Below, one piece after another: positions 43,653 to 52,494 of a stretch of 64,000 nt of DNA. How positions within the stretch are numbered: the first letter of the stretch is position 1; each line of letters begins with the position of its first letter. This DNA is from Planctomycetota bacterium (GTDB lineage: Bacteria; Planctomycetota; Phycisphaerae; Sedimentisphaerales; Anaerohalosphaeraceae), in contig DUZQ01000002.1 in the NCBI GenBank assembly GCA_013349435.1, positions 26,909-90,908 on the forward strand. Reading direction: 5' to 3'. The notes beneath the pieces were generated by a model. The model searched no databases. It worked only from the letters and a program-made list of their open reading frames with translations, and was not told the DNA's origin. The position numbers and the translations under genes are program-made.

Positions 43653-43919
43653 ATGCCAATAAAAGAGCGGGCGATTTTCTTCGGCGAAGATACTATTGAT
43701 GTGAGTAAATGGAAGCTTAAGAAGCTGGAAGATGTTACCTTTGGCCTTCTTTCCGACCGGCCCGGACTTTTCGCATTCATAAACTCAGATGATGTACAGG
43801 GCGACCGCTTCACAGTCGAAATCGGGCATGAACCGGGTGAAGCAATGTTCACTTACGAGGCTACAATTGTGGATGAGGATACGATGCCATACCTGAAACA
43901 CCGGCCCAAAAGTCGGTAA
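43653..43919 (+). CDS. Small hypothetical protein
   Basis: From the ATG at 43653, with AAAGGGG just upstream, this is an 88-residue soluble protein with a mixed strand/helix pattern. I recognise no family. Notable segments are IDVSKWKLKKLEDVTFGLLSD and GDRFTVEIGHEPGEAMFTYE. It is close behind the DUF2490 gene and may be the last gene of the usp-rrf2-tauE transcript. Confidence 0.55.
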   Translation: MPIKERAIFFGEDTIDVSKWKLKKLEDVTFGLLSDRPGLFAFINSDDVQGDRFTVEIGHEPGEAMFTYEATIVDEDTMPYLKHRPKSR

Positions 43920-44050
43920 TAGAATCCGTTCTGCGGGTCGGGCGGGGCTTTCGGTGTATCCCGACACCCAGTTTCTGCCTTGATTCAATGATTATCCCCG
44001 GGTATCCTAAACGTTTGAAATAAACCAAATTCGAAAGGTATGTTTTTGAG

Positions 44051-45340
44051 ATGAAGGTCCAGCTACACTATGGAGACAGCTTTGTGGGCCTGGATATTCC
44101 GGATACTAATATCCGCCAAATCATACGTCCGTGGTCCGGCGACAAGGAAGTCGGCCAGGCTTCGATGCTGAACGAGGCGACGGCCTGTATCCACACGGCC
44201 GGTTTCCAGAATATAATCGCCGGTAAGCGCTTGGGTGTCCTTGTCCCCGACGGGACGCGGAAACTGTTTCTGGAAAGCGTATTCGCTCAGGTGATGCCGA
44301 CGCTAAAAAAAGCTTCACCTGCACGCTTCTTTATATGTACGGGGACACACAATCCCGACACACCTGAAAATTACACAATAGTTGAACAAATCACCGACAC
44401 AGCCGCCGACGCGGGCCTGGATGATTTTGAAATCCACATTCACGACTGCCAAAAAGATGATTTTCTCAGAGCAGGTAAAACCACACTCGCCACCGACGTG
44501 CTGTACAACGCCAAAATTGCTGAAAACGATATTTTTCTGATTCTCTCAGATGTAAAAGTCCATTACTTTGCCGGTTATTCGAATCCGATAAAAAACCTTG
44601 TACCCGGCCTGTGTGCATTCAGAACTATCGAGCATAACCATAGTCTCGCACTCGATGAAAGGTCAACCTTCGGTTTGCACCCGTGGCACAACAACCCTGC
44701 AAGAAGAGATAATCCCTTAGCCGCCGACCAACTGGAGGCTATGAGTATGATTGTAAAAGACCGGCCCGTTTATTCGTTAGTAACAATAAGCGATTCCGGT
44801 CGAATCCGATGGTCTCGCTTCGGCGCCGCCCGGGATGTTACCGCCGAAGCATTCGACGTAGTTGATGAAAAAAACACCCACACCACCGAAGCCATCGACC
44901 GTCTGATAGTCTCATCCGGGGGTCTGCCGAACGATATTGATTTTTACATCGCTCAAAGGGCGCTGGAGCTTACAAAACAACCTCTTGCAGACGGCGGCGA
45001 GGTGCTCTTTTTAGCGGCCTGCCCGCGGGGAATAGGGGAAGAACATACGATGGAAAATTTCTACAACCGCCTTACACAACCAATCGATAAAATCCTCAAA
45101 TCCATCGAGGCTGAATACGAAATGTTCAGTCACAAACCGTACAAGCTCGCCCGGATGCTTAAAAGCCTGCGCCGAATCTGGATGCACACACAGATACCCG
45201 ATGACCTCATTGAAGCAGCGCACCTTTGGCCCGCTCACAACCCGCAAAAGGTAGTTGACACCTGGCTCGCCGAAAACCCCGACACAAAAATCACAATCGT
45301 TGACGGCGCCAACAAAATCGCCCTATATGCAAAAAAATAG
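44051..45340 (+). CDS. LarA-like (lactate racemase family) protein
   Basis: This 429-residue protein has the LarA order: VPDGTRK near the start, the TGTHNPDTPENY segment, and HYFAGYSNPIKNLVPGLCAFRTIEHNH, which matches the family's G-H-x-x-A-G-Y-S-G-G-x-K-x-x-x-P-G core. The Gly-Gly-Arg/Lys pair is altered to Asn-Pro-Ile-Lys, so the lysine that binds the nickel-pincer cofactor may be kept at a shifted place. Known members racemise or epimerise 2-hydroxy acids. No larB, larC or larE cofactor genes are nearby, so activity would depend on genes elsewhere. Confidence 0.78.
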   Translation: MKVQLHYGDSFVGLDIPDTNIRQIIRPWSGDKEVGQASMLNEATACIHTAGFQNIIAGKRLGVLVPDGTRKLFLESVFAQVMPTLKKASPARFFICTGTHNPDTPENYTIVEQITDTAADAGLDDFEIHIHDCQKDDFLRAGKTTLATDVLYNAKIAENDIFLILSDVKVHYFAGYSNPIKNLVPGLCAFRTIEHNHSLALDERSTFGLHPWHNNPARRDNPLAADQLEAMSMIVKDRPVYSLVTISDSGRIRWSRFGAARDVTAEAFDVVDEKNTHTTEAIDRLIVSSGGLPNDIDFYIAQRALELTKQPLADGGEVLFLAACPRGIGEEHTMENFYNRLTQPIDKILKSIEAEYEMFSHKPYKLARMLKSLRRIWMHTQIPDDLIEAAHLWPAHNPQKVVDTWLAENPDTKITIVDGANKIALYAKK

Positions 45341-45347
45341 CAAGCTG

Positions 45348-45428
45348 GTCATTCTGAGCGAAATAAAATGAAGCGAAGAATCTCGTGCGAGCAATTGTCA
45401 TTTTAGCGAAAGCTTGTCCCCGCGAAGC
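45348..45428. repeat. Dispersed palindromic repeat overlapping the mfd 3' end
   Basis: GTCATTCTGAGCG...GAAGCGAAGAATCTC is followed by GTCATTTTAGCGAAAGCTTGTCCCCGCGAAGC, a member of the intergenic repeat family also found at 20610, 29188, 32409 and 53553. Its distal part encodes the last codons and TGA stop of mfd on the minus strand. Confidence 0.75.
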
Positions 45429-48400
45429 ATTTTTCTAAGGATGCTCATCAGCGTTTGCGGCTCGAAATAGTTTTTCTCCAATCGCAGATGCACCGTCTTG
45501 GAATCAGGGATACGAACAATTCCCGGTGCCCTTTCAAAAAGATGTTGTCCGGCTGTATCCGCCTCCAGTGAAAATACAAGGTCACGCCCGGAAGTTATTA
45601 TGCTCTTAATCCGACCGCTCGAAGCCAATATCCTTATCTCAGTCATATCGAGCAAAACCTGAACCTCTTCGGGTACCGGGCCGAACAAATCCGACAACTC
45701 CTCAGCCAGCCTCTTTAAGTCCTGGTCGTTCTTTGCCGCCGCAATTCGCCGGTAAACATCCATCCGCTGCCGGTCGGAGGGAATGTAGCTTTTGGGAATA
45801 TAAACGGAAAATCCTAAATCGAGTACCGCCGTAGCCGGTTTTTCAATAGGCTCATTTTTTAATCGCCTGACCGCCTCAGCCAACAACCGGCAATACATCT
45901 CGTACCCTACCGTGTTGATATGCCCCGATTGCTCCGGCCCCAAAATATTGCCCGCCCCGCGAATCTCCAAATCTCTAAGAGCTATCCTGAACCCGGCCCC
46001 CAACTGAGAATACTCCTCGACAGCCTTTAACCGCCTTGCCGCCGTGGGTGTTATTGTCCTGGTTCGGGGCAAAAGCATATAAGCATACGCCCGGTGTTTG
46101 TATCTTCCCACCCGGCCCCGAAGCTGGTGCAACTGCGCAAGGCCGAACCGGTCCGCATCGTCTATTATCATCGTATTGGCGTTCGGAATATCCAGCCCCG
46201 ACTCTATAATCGCAGAGCAAACTAAAATATCCGTCTCGCCGAGGACGAATTTTATCATCGCCTCGGCAAGCTCATGCTTTGCCATCCGGCCGTGAGCGAT
46301 ATCGACTGTTACCTTCGGGTCATTTATAATCTTGCCAACCTCCTCGGCCGCCCGCTCAATCGACTGAACACGATTATGCACGTAGAACACCTGCCCCTGC
46401 CGATTAAGTTCGTGGATTATCGCACCCCGAATCAGCTTTTTATCATACCGGCACACCTTCGTTACGATACTACGCCTGTCGAGCGGGGGTGTCCCTAACG
46501 AACTGATATCACGCAAACCCAGCAGCGACATGTGCAGTGTCCGGGGAATCGGCGTCGCCGTCATCGTCAAAACGTCCACCGTTACACGAAAACGCTTCAG
46601 CTTCTCCTTATGCTCCACTCCGAAACGCTGCTCTTCATCAATAATCAAAAGGCCCAAATCCTTAAATCCGACATCGTCGCTCAAAAGCCTGTGTGTTCCT
46701 ATTACAATATCAACTCTTCCTTCCCTCGCCCGGCTGATAATATCCTTTGCATTTTTCGCCGGGTTGAACCGGTTCAGCGTTTCTATCGTAACGGGAAAAT
46801 CCGCAAATCTTTCTGCAAATGTCCGCCCGTGCTGGACGCAGAGCACCGTAGTCGGCACAAGTACCGCCACCTGTTTACCCGCCTCGACCGCCTTGAACGC
46901 CGCACGCATCGCAAGCTCCGTCTTACCGTAGCCCACATCACCGCAAAGCAGCCTGTCCATCGGCACGACCTCGGCCATATCCCTATTTAACTGCTCAGCC
47001 ACCGTTAACTGGTCCGGCGTTTCCTGATAAATGAATGATTCGGAAAACTCTTTCTGCCATCTCGAGTCGGCACCGAACGAAAACCCACCCATATTTTGCC
47101 TTTTTGCCTGCGTTTCAAGAAGCTCAGCGGCAAGGGCCTCGACACCCTCGGCCACCCGCTCGGTCTGTCTCTTCCATTTCTTGGTCCCTATCCTGCTAAG
47201 GGCGGGTCGCTTAGGCAGAGACCCGATATATTTTTGCACTAATGAAATGTTTACCACCGGTACGTGAATCAAGACTTTATCCGCATACTCAATCGTCAGA
47301 TACTCGCTGACACCACCGTTTTTCTCCATCGTCTTTATGCCCAGAAATTTGCCTATCCCGTGTGAGACGTGAACAACATAGTCCCCCCTCTCTAAATCCA
47401 CAAGACTCTCAACCGGTGCCGCAGCTCGAATCCTCCTTACCCGCCGCCGCAGCGCATATTGCCCGAATATCTCGTGATGGCTCACAACAATCGTGTTAAG
47501 CGAATTGACTATAAATCCCTGATGAATAAATCCCACAGGCAGCTTGAAGTTCGCCGGCACCTCCCCCCGAAGCTCGGCTACAATCTCCGTTATCCGCTGC
47601 ACCTGGGCCGGAGTCTCACAATAAAGCAGAACCTTCTTTTCGCCGGCCTGGGCCAACAATTCTTCCAGCACCGCCTTGGTACTCTTCCACGCGCTACCGG
47701 CCTTATGCTCGTAATGCTGCGCACTGCTTACTTCAAGATGCAGCCACCCTTCCCCGCCGCCACCGCCAAAACGAGAAATCTCCAGCCGGGCAAATCCGCC
47801 CATCGCCCTGTAAACCGCGCTAAAGGGATACAGTTTTTCCGACCGCCCCGCCCTGTCCAGAAAAACACCCGAAACATCCGCAATATCGGCCGGCTCCTCC
47901 AAGATGATTATTGTCTCTGCCGGCAGAAGATTTACAAACAGCTCCGTCCGGCCCGAGCCGCCATACTCCGCAGGCGCCACAATACACACATCCTCTATAC
48001 GCTCCGTTGACCGTTGCGTATCAAGGTCTATCCTGCGGATGCTTTCAATCATATCGCCGAAAAACTCCACCCGCACAGCTTCCGCTTCCTGTCCGCCCAC
48101 CGCACCGATTCGACCGCTGCCTGCTGCGGTTACCGGTGCAAAGATGTCGATAATCCCCCCGCGCCCGGCGAACTGGCCCGGCACATCAACGCTGTCAACC
48201 CGTTCAAAACCGTTATCGGTCAGCCAGCCGGTTATCAGTTCCGGCTCGATGGCCTGCTTGATGTGCAGAGAGAGTCCTTTTTCCTTGAGTATCTGTCCTG
48301 CCGGCACAGGCTGATTAAGGGCCTGAACAGGGGCACAGATAATCAATTGTGAAAGTTCGTCAGGTTCAGCCTCAACCAGGCCTAAAGCCAGGCGCAACCG

Positions 48401-48697
48401 CTGCGCTCCAATCTCATCGGTGGCATCTGCAACGTTTTCAATCCCCTCCCAAACAGGAAACATTTCTATGCCTGAAGCCCCGGCAAAAACCTGCAAATCA
48501 TCGCCCGTACGGTCGGACTCATCTAAATGCGCATTTACATATAGAATCGGCCGTTTTAATGCCTTAGATATGTGCGCCGCCAGCATAGGCGCAAACGACC
48601 CCCACGTCCCGTCAACTTTTACCGCCCCATCTTGCGGCCTGTTTTCCTTCAAACGGGATAAAATCTCGCAAACTATTGTATCCTCACCGAGGTACAC
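45398..48697 (-). CDS. mfd: Transcription-repair coupling factor
   Basis: Mfd removes stalled RNA polymerase from DNA lesions and recruits UvrA. The 1099 residues include an N-terminal UvrB-like region, the RNA-polymerase-interaction domain (about 420-530, YVVHVSHGIGKFLG), and the RecG-like translocase with Walker A GDVGYGKTELA (near 584), DEEQRFG (near 686) and LDIPNANTMIID. The C-terminal D7 domain follows. It is slightly shorter than E. coli Mfd. The final codons lie in a dispersed repeat, so the extreme C-terminus (GDKLSLK) may not be ancestral. Confidence 0.95.
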   Translation of the reverse strand: MYLGEDTIVCEILSRLKENRPQDGAVKVDGTWGSFAPMLAAHISKALKRPILYVNAHLDESDRTGDDLQVFAGASGIEMFPVWEGIENVADATDEIGAQRLRLALGLVEAEPDELSQLIICAPVQALNQPVPAGQILKEKGLSLHIKQAIEPELITGWLTDNGFERVDSVDVPGQFAGRGGIIDIFAPVTAAGSGRIGAVGGQEAEAVRVEFFGDMIESIRRIDLDTQRSTERIEDVCIVAPAEYGGSGRTELFVNLLPAETIIILEEPADIADVSGVFLDRAGRSEKLYPFSAVYRAMGGFARLEISRFGGGGGEGWLHLEVSSAQHYEHKAGSAWKSTKAVLEELLAQAGEKKVLLYCETPAQVQRITEIVAELRGEVPANFKLPVGFIHQGFIVNSLNTIVVSHHEIFGQYALRRRVRRIRAAAPVESLVDLERGDYVVHVSHGIGKFLGIKTMEKNGGVSEYLTIEYADKVLIHVPVVNISLVQKYIGSLPKRPALSRIGTKKWKRQTERVAEGVEALAAELLETQAKRQNMGGFSFGADSRWQKEFSESFIYQETPDQLTVAEQLNRDMAEVVPMDRLLCGDVGYGKTELAMRAAFKAVEAGKQVAVLVPTTVLCVQHGRTFAERFADFPVTIETLNRFNPAKNAKDIISRAREGRVDIVIGTHRLLSDDVGFKDLGLLIIDEEQRFGVEHKEKLKRFRVTVDVLTMTATPIPRTLHMSLLGLRDISSLGTPPLDRRSIVTKVCRYDKKLIRGAIIHELNRQGQVFYVHNRVQSIERAAEEVGKIINDPKVTVDIAHGRMAKHELAEAMIKFVLGETDILVCSAIIESGLDIPNANTMIIDDADRFGLAQLHQLRGRVGRYKHRAYAYMLLPRTRTITPTAARRLKAVEEYSQLGAGFRIALRDLEIRGAGNILGPEQSGHINTVGYEMYCRLLAEAVRRLKNEPIEKPATAVLDLGFSVYIPKSYIPSDRQRMDVYRRIAAAKNDQDLKRLAEELSDLFGPVPEEVQVLLDMTEIRILASSGRIKSIITSGRDLVFSLEADTAGQHLFERAPGIVRIPDSKTVHLRLEKNYFEPQTLMSILRKMLRGDKLSLK

Positions 48698-48816
48698 TTA
48701 CTATTGAACATTAAATCACACAACTGGTCCTTATGTCAACATTTTCAGAAAGAGTTGACAGAAACCCACGTTCTACACTGTTGCTGAATCCAGGACTTCA
48801 CCAGCCTACGTAGTTA

Positions 48817-50343
48817 TCATGGCAGTTGAAGAACCTGAATTTTAAAACTCCATGCATAGTCACACGGAAGTGGATCAGGAAGCATTTCAATAACAAGATT
48901 ATCGCCATCCTGCCGCCATGGCAGCCGCTTCTCACTACCGAGCATCCGAATCACTGAATCCTTTACCGGCCTTACTCCCGGGATAGTATAGGGGGCCTTC
49001 GGCTCGGCCAGGTCGATTGCGTATAAATAATTTCCCTTCATGGTAAACCTTATGGACCCCGCTTTAGAAACATCGACCCCACCTTTGGTGAATGGAGCGG
49101 GTTTAGCACCGAAAAGAGCCGGCTTATTAACCTTCATCCACGCACCGATTTCCTTCAATCCCTCGACCTGCGATGGTGGTAGTGTCCCGTCAGGTTTCGG
49201 AGCAACGCTCAGTAGCGTGATACCGTTATTACTCTTTCGGTCCACAATTTCGTCAATTAATTCGTCGACCGGCCTGCAAACCGCATCGATTGAATAAGCC
49301 CACGAATGGTTACTCCCGAGAGATATATCTGTCTGCCAGACATCTGGTTGAGCCTCATCTAATTCGCCCGCCTCTATATCCAATACCGAGCAGGATAACG
49401 GAAGGTCATCTGACTTACGCGTAACAACGACTTCCTTACCCCGTTTGGCCGCCGTATTAAAGTGATGGGCAAGCACCGCCTTAACATACTTGGGACCAAT
49501 ACATTTCCGATCACTGAACCCGATTTCAAACCACAATTGGTCCGGCCCATACTTGTCAATGACTTCGATAACGCTGTTGTACCATCTCTTCTGGAATTCC
49601 TCCGAGATCGGTTCTCTATGCCACGGTCCCTTGACATCACGTACCGGCCCGTACAAACCCGAATACCTTGGGTCATTCACATCAGTTTTATAAGGACACA
49701 GCATCCTTCCCGGATTAAAAAAGAACCAGTTCGTATAATAATGAAACGATGCGAACGTCTTCATATCATACTTTCTGACTGCCTCGAGCATTTCTCCGAC
49801 GACATCCCGGTGTGGCCCCATGTCCATTGAGTTATATTCGACATACTCGCTGTCCCACATGGCAAAGCCGTCATGGTGTATCGCCACCGGTCCCGCAAAA
49901 TCAACACCAGCTTCTTTGAACAATCGGGCCCACTCGTCAGGGTCCCACTTCTCGGCCTTAAACATCGGGATAAAATCTTTGTATCCGAACTCCGTGCAGG
50001 GCTCTCCGTACTCCTGCTTCACGTAATCATAAGTATTCTTATACCTGGTCCTGTCGATATGCCCCCACGCTTCCGATGTTCCACCTTCCGGCTGGTACAT
50101 ATTACGGCCGCCCCAACATCCAAAAGCCGGCACCGAATAAATCCCCCAGTGGAAATATATTCCGAGAACAGCATCGCAGTACCATTTGGGGGTCTCATGC
50201 CGTCCGAGAGATTCCCATGTCGGCTCATAAAGGCTATCACCGGAGCCAGAGTCAATACCAATCTGACTTTCCTTATTACAGCCAATTATCGTTGCCAGAA
50301 ACAAAATGCTGATTACAACACTTAATATCCTTATTGCTTTCAT
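48817..50343 (-). CDS. GH29 fucosidase-like lipoprotein with altered nucleophile
   Basis: This is the third GH29 homologue, with 508 residues and a lipobox ending at Cys22 (TIIGC). HHDGF is at 157-161. The segment that carries the nucleophile in the other two copies reads PDQLWFEIGF, so the Asp is replaced by Glu273. This may abolish or change activity; a nearby Asp (GFSD) might substitute. The preceding residue in the HHDGF motif also differs (Ile in place of Glu). It follows mfd on the strand but after 119 bases, so it probably has its own promoter. AGGA precedes the ATG. Confidence 0.85.
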   Translation of the reverse strand: MKAIRILSVVISILFLATIIGCNKESQIGIDSGSGDSLYEPTWESLGRHETPKWYCDAVLGIYFHWGIYSVPAFGCWGGRNMYQPEGGTSEAWGHIDRTRYKNTYDYVKQEYGEPCTEFGYKDFIPMFKAEKWDPDEWARLFKEAGVDFAGPVAIHHDGFAMWDSEYVEYNSMDMGPHRDVVGEMLEAVRKYDMKTFASFHYYTNWFFFNPGRMLCPYKTDVNDPRYSGLYGPVRDVKGPWHREPISEEFQKRWYNSVIEVIDKYGPDQLWFEIGFSDRKCIGPKYVKAVLAHHFNTAAKRGKEVVVTRKSDDLPLSCSVLDIEAGELDEAQPDVWQTDISLGSNHSWAYSIDAVCRPVDELIDEIVDRKSNNGITLLSVAPKPDGTLPPSQVEGLKEIGAWMKVNKPALFGAKPAPFTKGGVDVSKAGSIRFTMKGNYLYAIDLAEPKAPYTIPGVRPVKDSVIRMLGSEKRLPWRQDGDNLVIEMLPDPLPCDYAWSFKIQVLQLP

Positions 50344-50500
50344 AATTTTTTCCTACAAAAGTTTCTTGTTATTTGTTTGAAACAACGCAATCAAGCCTGT
50401 ACAATAATAACAAATCTATCTTGAAATGAAAGCTTTTTTATCAGTTCTGCGTTTGGCCTTACAATCATTAAATCGGCATGTTACTGGAATGCCGGGGGGC

Positions 50501-50599
50501 CTACAGTTTTCTGTCGAGTTTGCGATGGCTTATAGACCCTGAAACGTGTTCGCACCGGATGTCTGAGGAATTGTCAAGGTCGACAGACGCTTGGGTAAC
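50501..50599 (-). pseudogene. Decayed copy of the comM 3' end
   Basis: Read on the minus strand, this stretch aligns without gaps to the last ~32 codons of the intact comM gene at 53855. Both keep DLDN, a following DI, EH, IS and end RKLDRKL then stop (TAG here, TAA in comM). By eye 18 of 32 residues are identical, and DNA identity is roughly 70%. Upstream coding sequence is missing. The membrane-protein cassette lies between the two copies. Confidence 0.8.
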
Positions 50600-50623
50600 C
50601 TTTTCATTCGATGAATTTAGGAT

Positions 50624-50914
50624 TTATCGCGAATTACCTAATTGTCGAACAGAATCGAGATTTTCCCAATATTGTGCCAAACTTTTTGAGCCTTTTTGAG
50701 TGAGCTGGTAGCTGGTGTTGGGGATTTTGCCCTTGAAGGACTTTTTGACCTTGAGGTAGGCGGCAGATTCGAGTTTTTCCATGTGGCGGGAGAGGTTTCC
50801 TCTTGTTAAGCTAAGAGTAGTCAGCAGGAAGTTGAAATCGGCCTGTTCAAGACCGGAGAGAATCATCATGATTCTCAATCTTGCCGGCTCATGGATAATC
50901 CTGTCAATCTCCAT
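50624..50914 (-). CDS. Winged-helix DNA-binding regulator
   Basis: This 96-residue protein has a winged-helix fold typical of the HTH_34/ArsR-like group: IIHEPARLRIMMILSGLEQADFNFLLTTLSLTRGNLSRHMEKLESAAYLKVKK is helix-turn-helix plus wing. It has no metal-binding cysteines. It is the last gene of a four-gene unit whose other members are three paralogous membrane proteins, and its start overlaps the stop of the last one by 11 bases. It probably regulates that unit from the half-sites at 53177-53199. Confidence 0.85.
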   Translation of the reverse strand: MEIDRIIHEPARLRIMMILSGLEQADFNFLLTTLSLTRGNLSRHMEKLESAAYLKVKKSFKGKIPNTSYQLTQKGSKSLAQYWENLDSVRQLGNSR

Positions 50915-51692
50915 CGGCTGCTTCTCCCTGAAAATGCGAGATGCCTTTTAGCTTTTTCAATGCGTACCGGTTGTAGATATGACCGATTACATAAGCCAAA
51001 AAGCCGTATCCAATGTACGGAAGGCAGACACTAAAGATACAGAAATTTTCCGTAGTAAAAAACATTGGTACGCCTGCAACGATTAATATCGCGTGAATAG
51101 CAAAAAGCATCGGATGAAGTAGATAGATAGGTCCAATTCTTGGGCTTTGAAAAAAATACCATCCGCAGAACATATATGGAACAAAGTACAATGCTGAAAC
51201 AGGCTGCAGGTATTTGTATGCAATATAACCCTTTACAGCCAAATTCCAGGTGCCGAAAAAACAAATGAAAAATATAACTGCAGTGACAATCTCTAAACAC
51301 ATCTTTTTCTTTGATGATTTTGGCACTGGTACCGATACGGTTCCTTCTTTACCGTATATCCGTTGGTCTATCATTTGGTCCAGCATCCCTCGGTTTTTAC
51401 CGCCAAACTTTTTTAAAGTGATAATAAGAAAAATCAACATGGCAGCTAATACAGCAACTGAAGCTGCAATCCCAACACAAACTAAGACCATATTTCCTTT
51501 CCGGAACCCTGCTGTTGCTAAAACCAACAGAAATGCCATACCACCCGCGAATAACATGCTGAAAAGCATTATCATTGCCATCAAAACAATAATAGTCAGC
51601 GTTCGGTTTTGGGCGTACTTGCGTGTCCATTTTGGAATCTCTTTGAGTTTTTCGGTATTTTGATCCTGGGATATGTTAAGTTCATTATCCAT
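50904..51692 (-). CDS. Multi-pass membrane protein, paralogue 1
   Basis: The 262 residues have a short hydrophilic N-terminus (MDNELNISQDQNTEKLKEIPKW) and about seven hydrophobic spans. It ends with NRYALKKLKG, a tail shared by its relatives. I do not recognise a described family; similar proteins accompany small winged-helix regulators in other genomes, to my knowledge. It is paralogous with the two genes upstream. Function unknown; the spans and regulator suggest sensing or transport. Confidence 0.75.
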   Translation of the reverse strand: MDNELNISQDQNTEKLKEIPKWTRKYAQNRTLTIIVLMAMIMLFSMLFAGGMAFLLVLATAGFRKGNMVLVCVGIAASVAVLAAMLIFLIITLKKFGGKNRGMLDQMIDQRIYGKEGTVSVPVPKSSKKKMCLEIVTAVIFFICFFGTWNLAVKGYIAYKYLQPVSALYFVPYMFCGWYFFQSPRIGPIYLLHPMLFAIHAILIVAGVPMFFTTENFCIFSVCLPYIGYGFLAYVIGHIYNRYALKKLKGISHFQGEAADGD

Positions 51693-51749
51693 TGTTATTC
51701 TCCTGTAAATGCGCTGCTTCTTTTAGCTTTTCAATGCGTATCGGCTGTA
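51638..51749. repeat. Junction direct repeat, copy A (one base shorter)
   Basis: About 112 bases nearly identical to 52382-52494 cover the end of one paralogue, the ribosome-binding site and the start of the next. One T is missing from the run in AGCTTTTTCAATG. That single loss shifts the frame of paralogue 2's tail. Confidence 0.85.
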
Positions 51750-52436
51750 AAAATGTCCGGGTAAGGCGCATAGAATTCCATATCCTATTATCGGAATGAT
51801 TATATTTAGTGGTGTCCAGGGCCCTTGAAACACAATGGGCACACCTGCAACAATAAGGATGGCGTGGATAACGTAAAGGATTGGCCACAGCAATACTAAA
51901 AAGCCGGCAGGATTAACAGAACGTGGCTGCCAAATTCCTATAGCTATAATAAGTGGGATAACAAATATTGCCGAAACAGGTTGCATATATTTAATTGGTA
52001 GACCACAAAATACAATCAGGAATATTGAAATCATAACACAGATACCAAAAACCAATCCTGCAATCCATCCTGCAAGCCGATGTTTTTTTGTTTTTTCGGG
52101 TAGTGCAAGTTTAACCTGGCCTTCTTTGCGGTATAACCACCTGTTAAGTTTTTCATCATATTTTCCGCCCCATTTAGGAACAGTGCAGAAGATTAGTAAT
52201 GAAATTACGATTATCAGCGACAGGATACAAATCCATAAAAGAAGCGTATTGCCAGACCGGTAAGCCTTACCTCCAAAGTATGATGGGAAACCGACTGCAG
52301 CAAAAATGAACAGATTTGTTAACATGCCTAGCAGGAAAGGCAGGGTTCGATTTTCTGCGTAGCGTTGTGCCCATTTCGAGATTTCTTTGAGGTTTTCGGT
52401 ATTTTGATCCTGGGATATGTTAAGTTCATTATCCAT
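51723..52436 (-). CDS. Multi-pass membrane protein, paralogue 2, C-terminus frameshifted
   Basis: The 237 residues have about seven spans and an N-terminus nearly identical to paralogue 1. The protein ends prematurely at YSRYALKS. In the next frame the DNA encodes KLKEAAHLQENNNG, the same tail as paralogue 3, ending at 51685. Restoring one T would give an 8-base overlap with the following gene, identical to the overlap between paralogues 3 and 2. The loss removes about 15 residues and might not affect the membrane part. It could be real or a homopolymer sequencing error. Confidence 0.75.
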   Translation of the reverse strand: MDNELNISQDQNTENLKEISKWAQRYAENRTLPFLLGMLTNLFIFAAVGFPSYFGGKAYRSGNTLLLWICILSLIIVISLLIFCTVPKWGGKYDEKLNRWLYRKEGQVKLALPEKTKKHRLAGWIAGLVFGICVMISIFLIVFCGLPIKYMQPVSAIFVIPLIIAIGIWQPRSVNPAGFLVLLWPILYVIHAILIVAGVPIVFQGPWTPLNIIIPIIGYGILCALPGHFYSRYALKS

Positions 52437-52494
52437 TGTTATTCTCCTGTAAATGCGCTGCTTCTTTTAGCTTTTTCAATGCGTATCGGCTGTA
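52382..52494. repeat. Junction direct repeat, copy B
   Basis: This is the intact partner of 51638-51749. It spans the start of paralogue 2 and the end of paralogue 3. The high identity compared with the diverged gene bodies suggests recent duplication or gene conversion at the junctions. Confidence 0.85.

Noticed and set aside
50478-50699. A plus-strand frame over the comM remnant
   Set aside because: The minus-strand comM alignment explains the region better; this frame is antisense.
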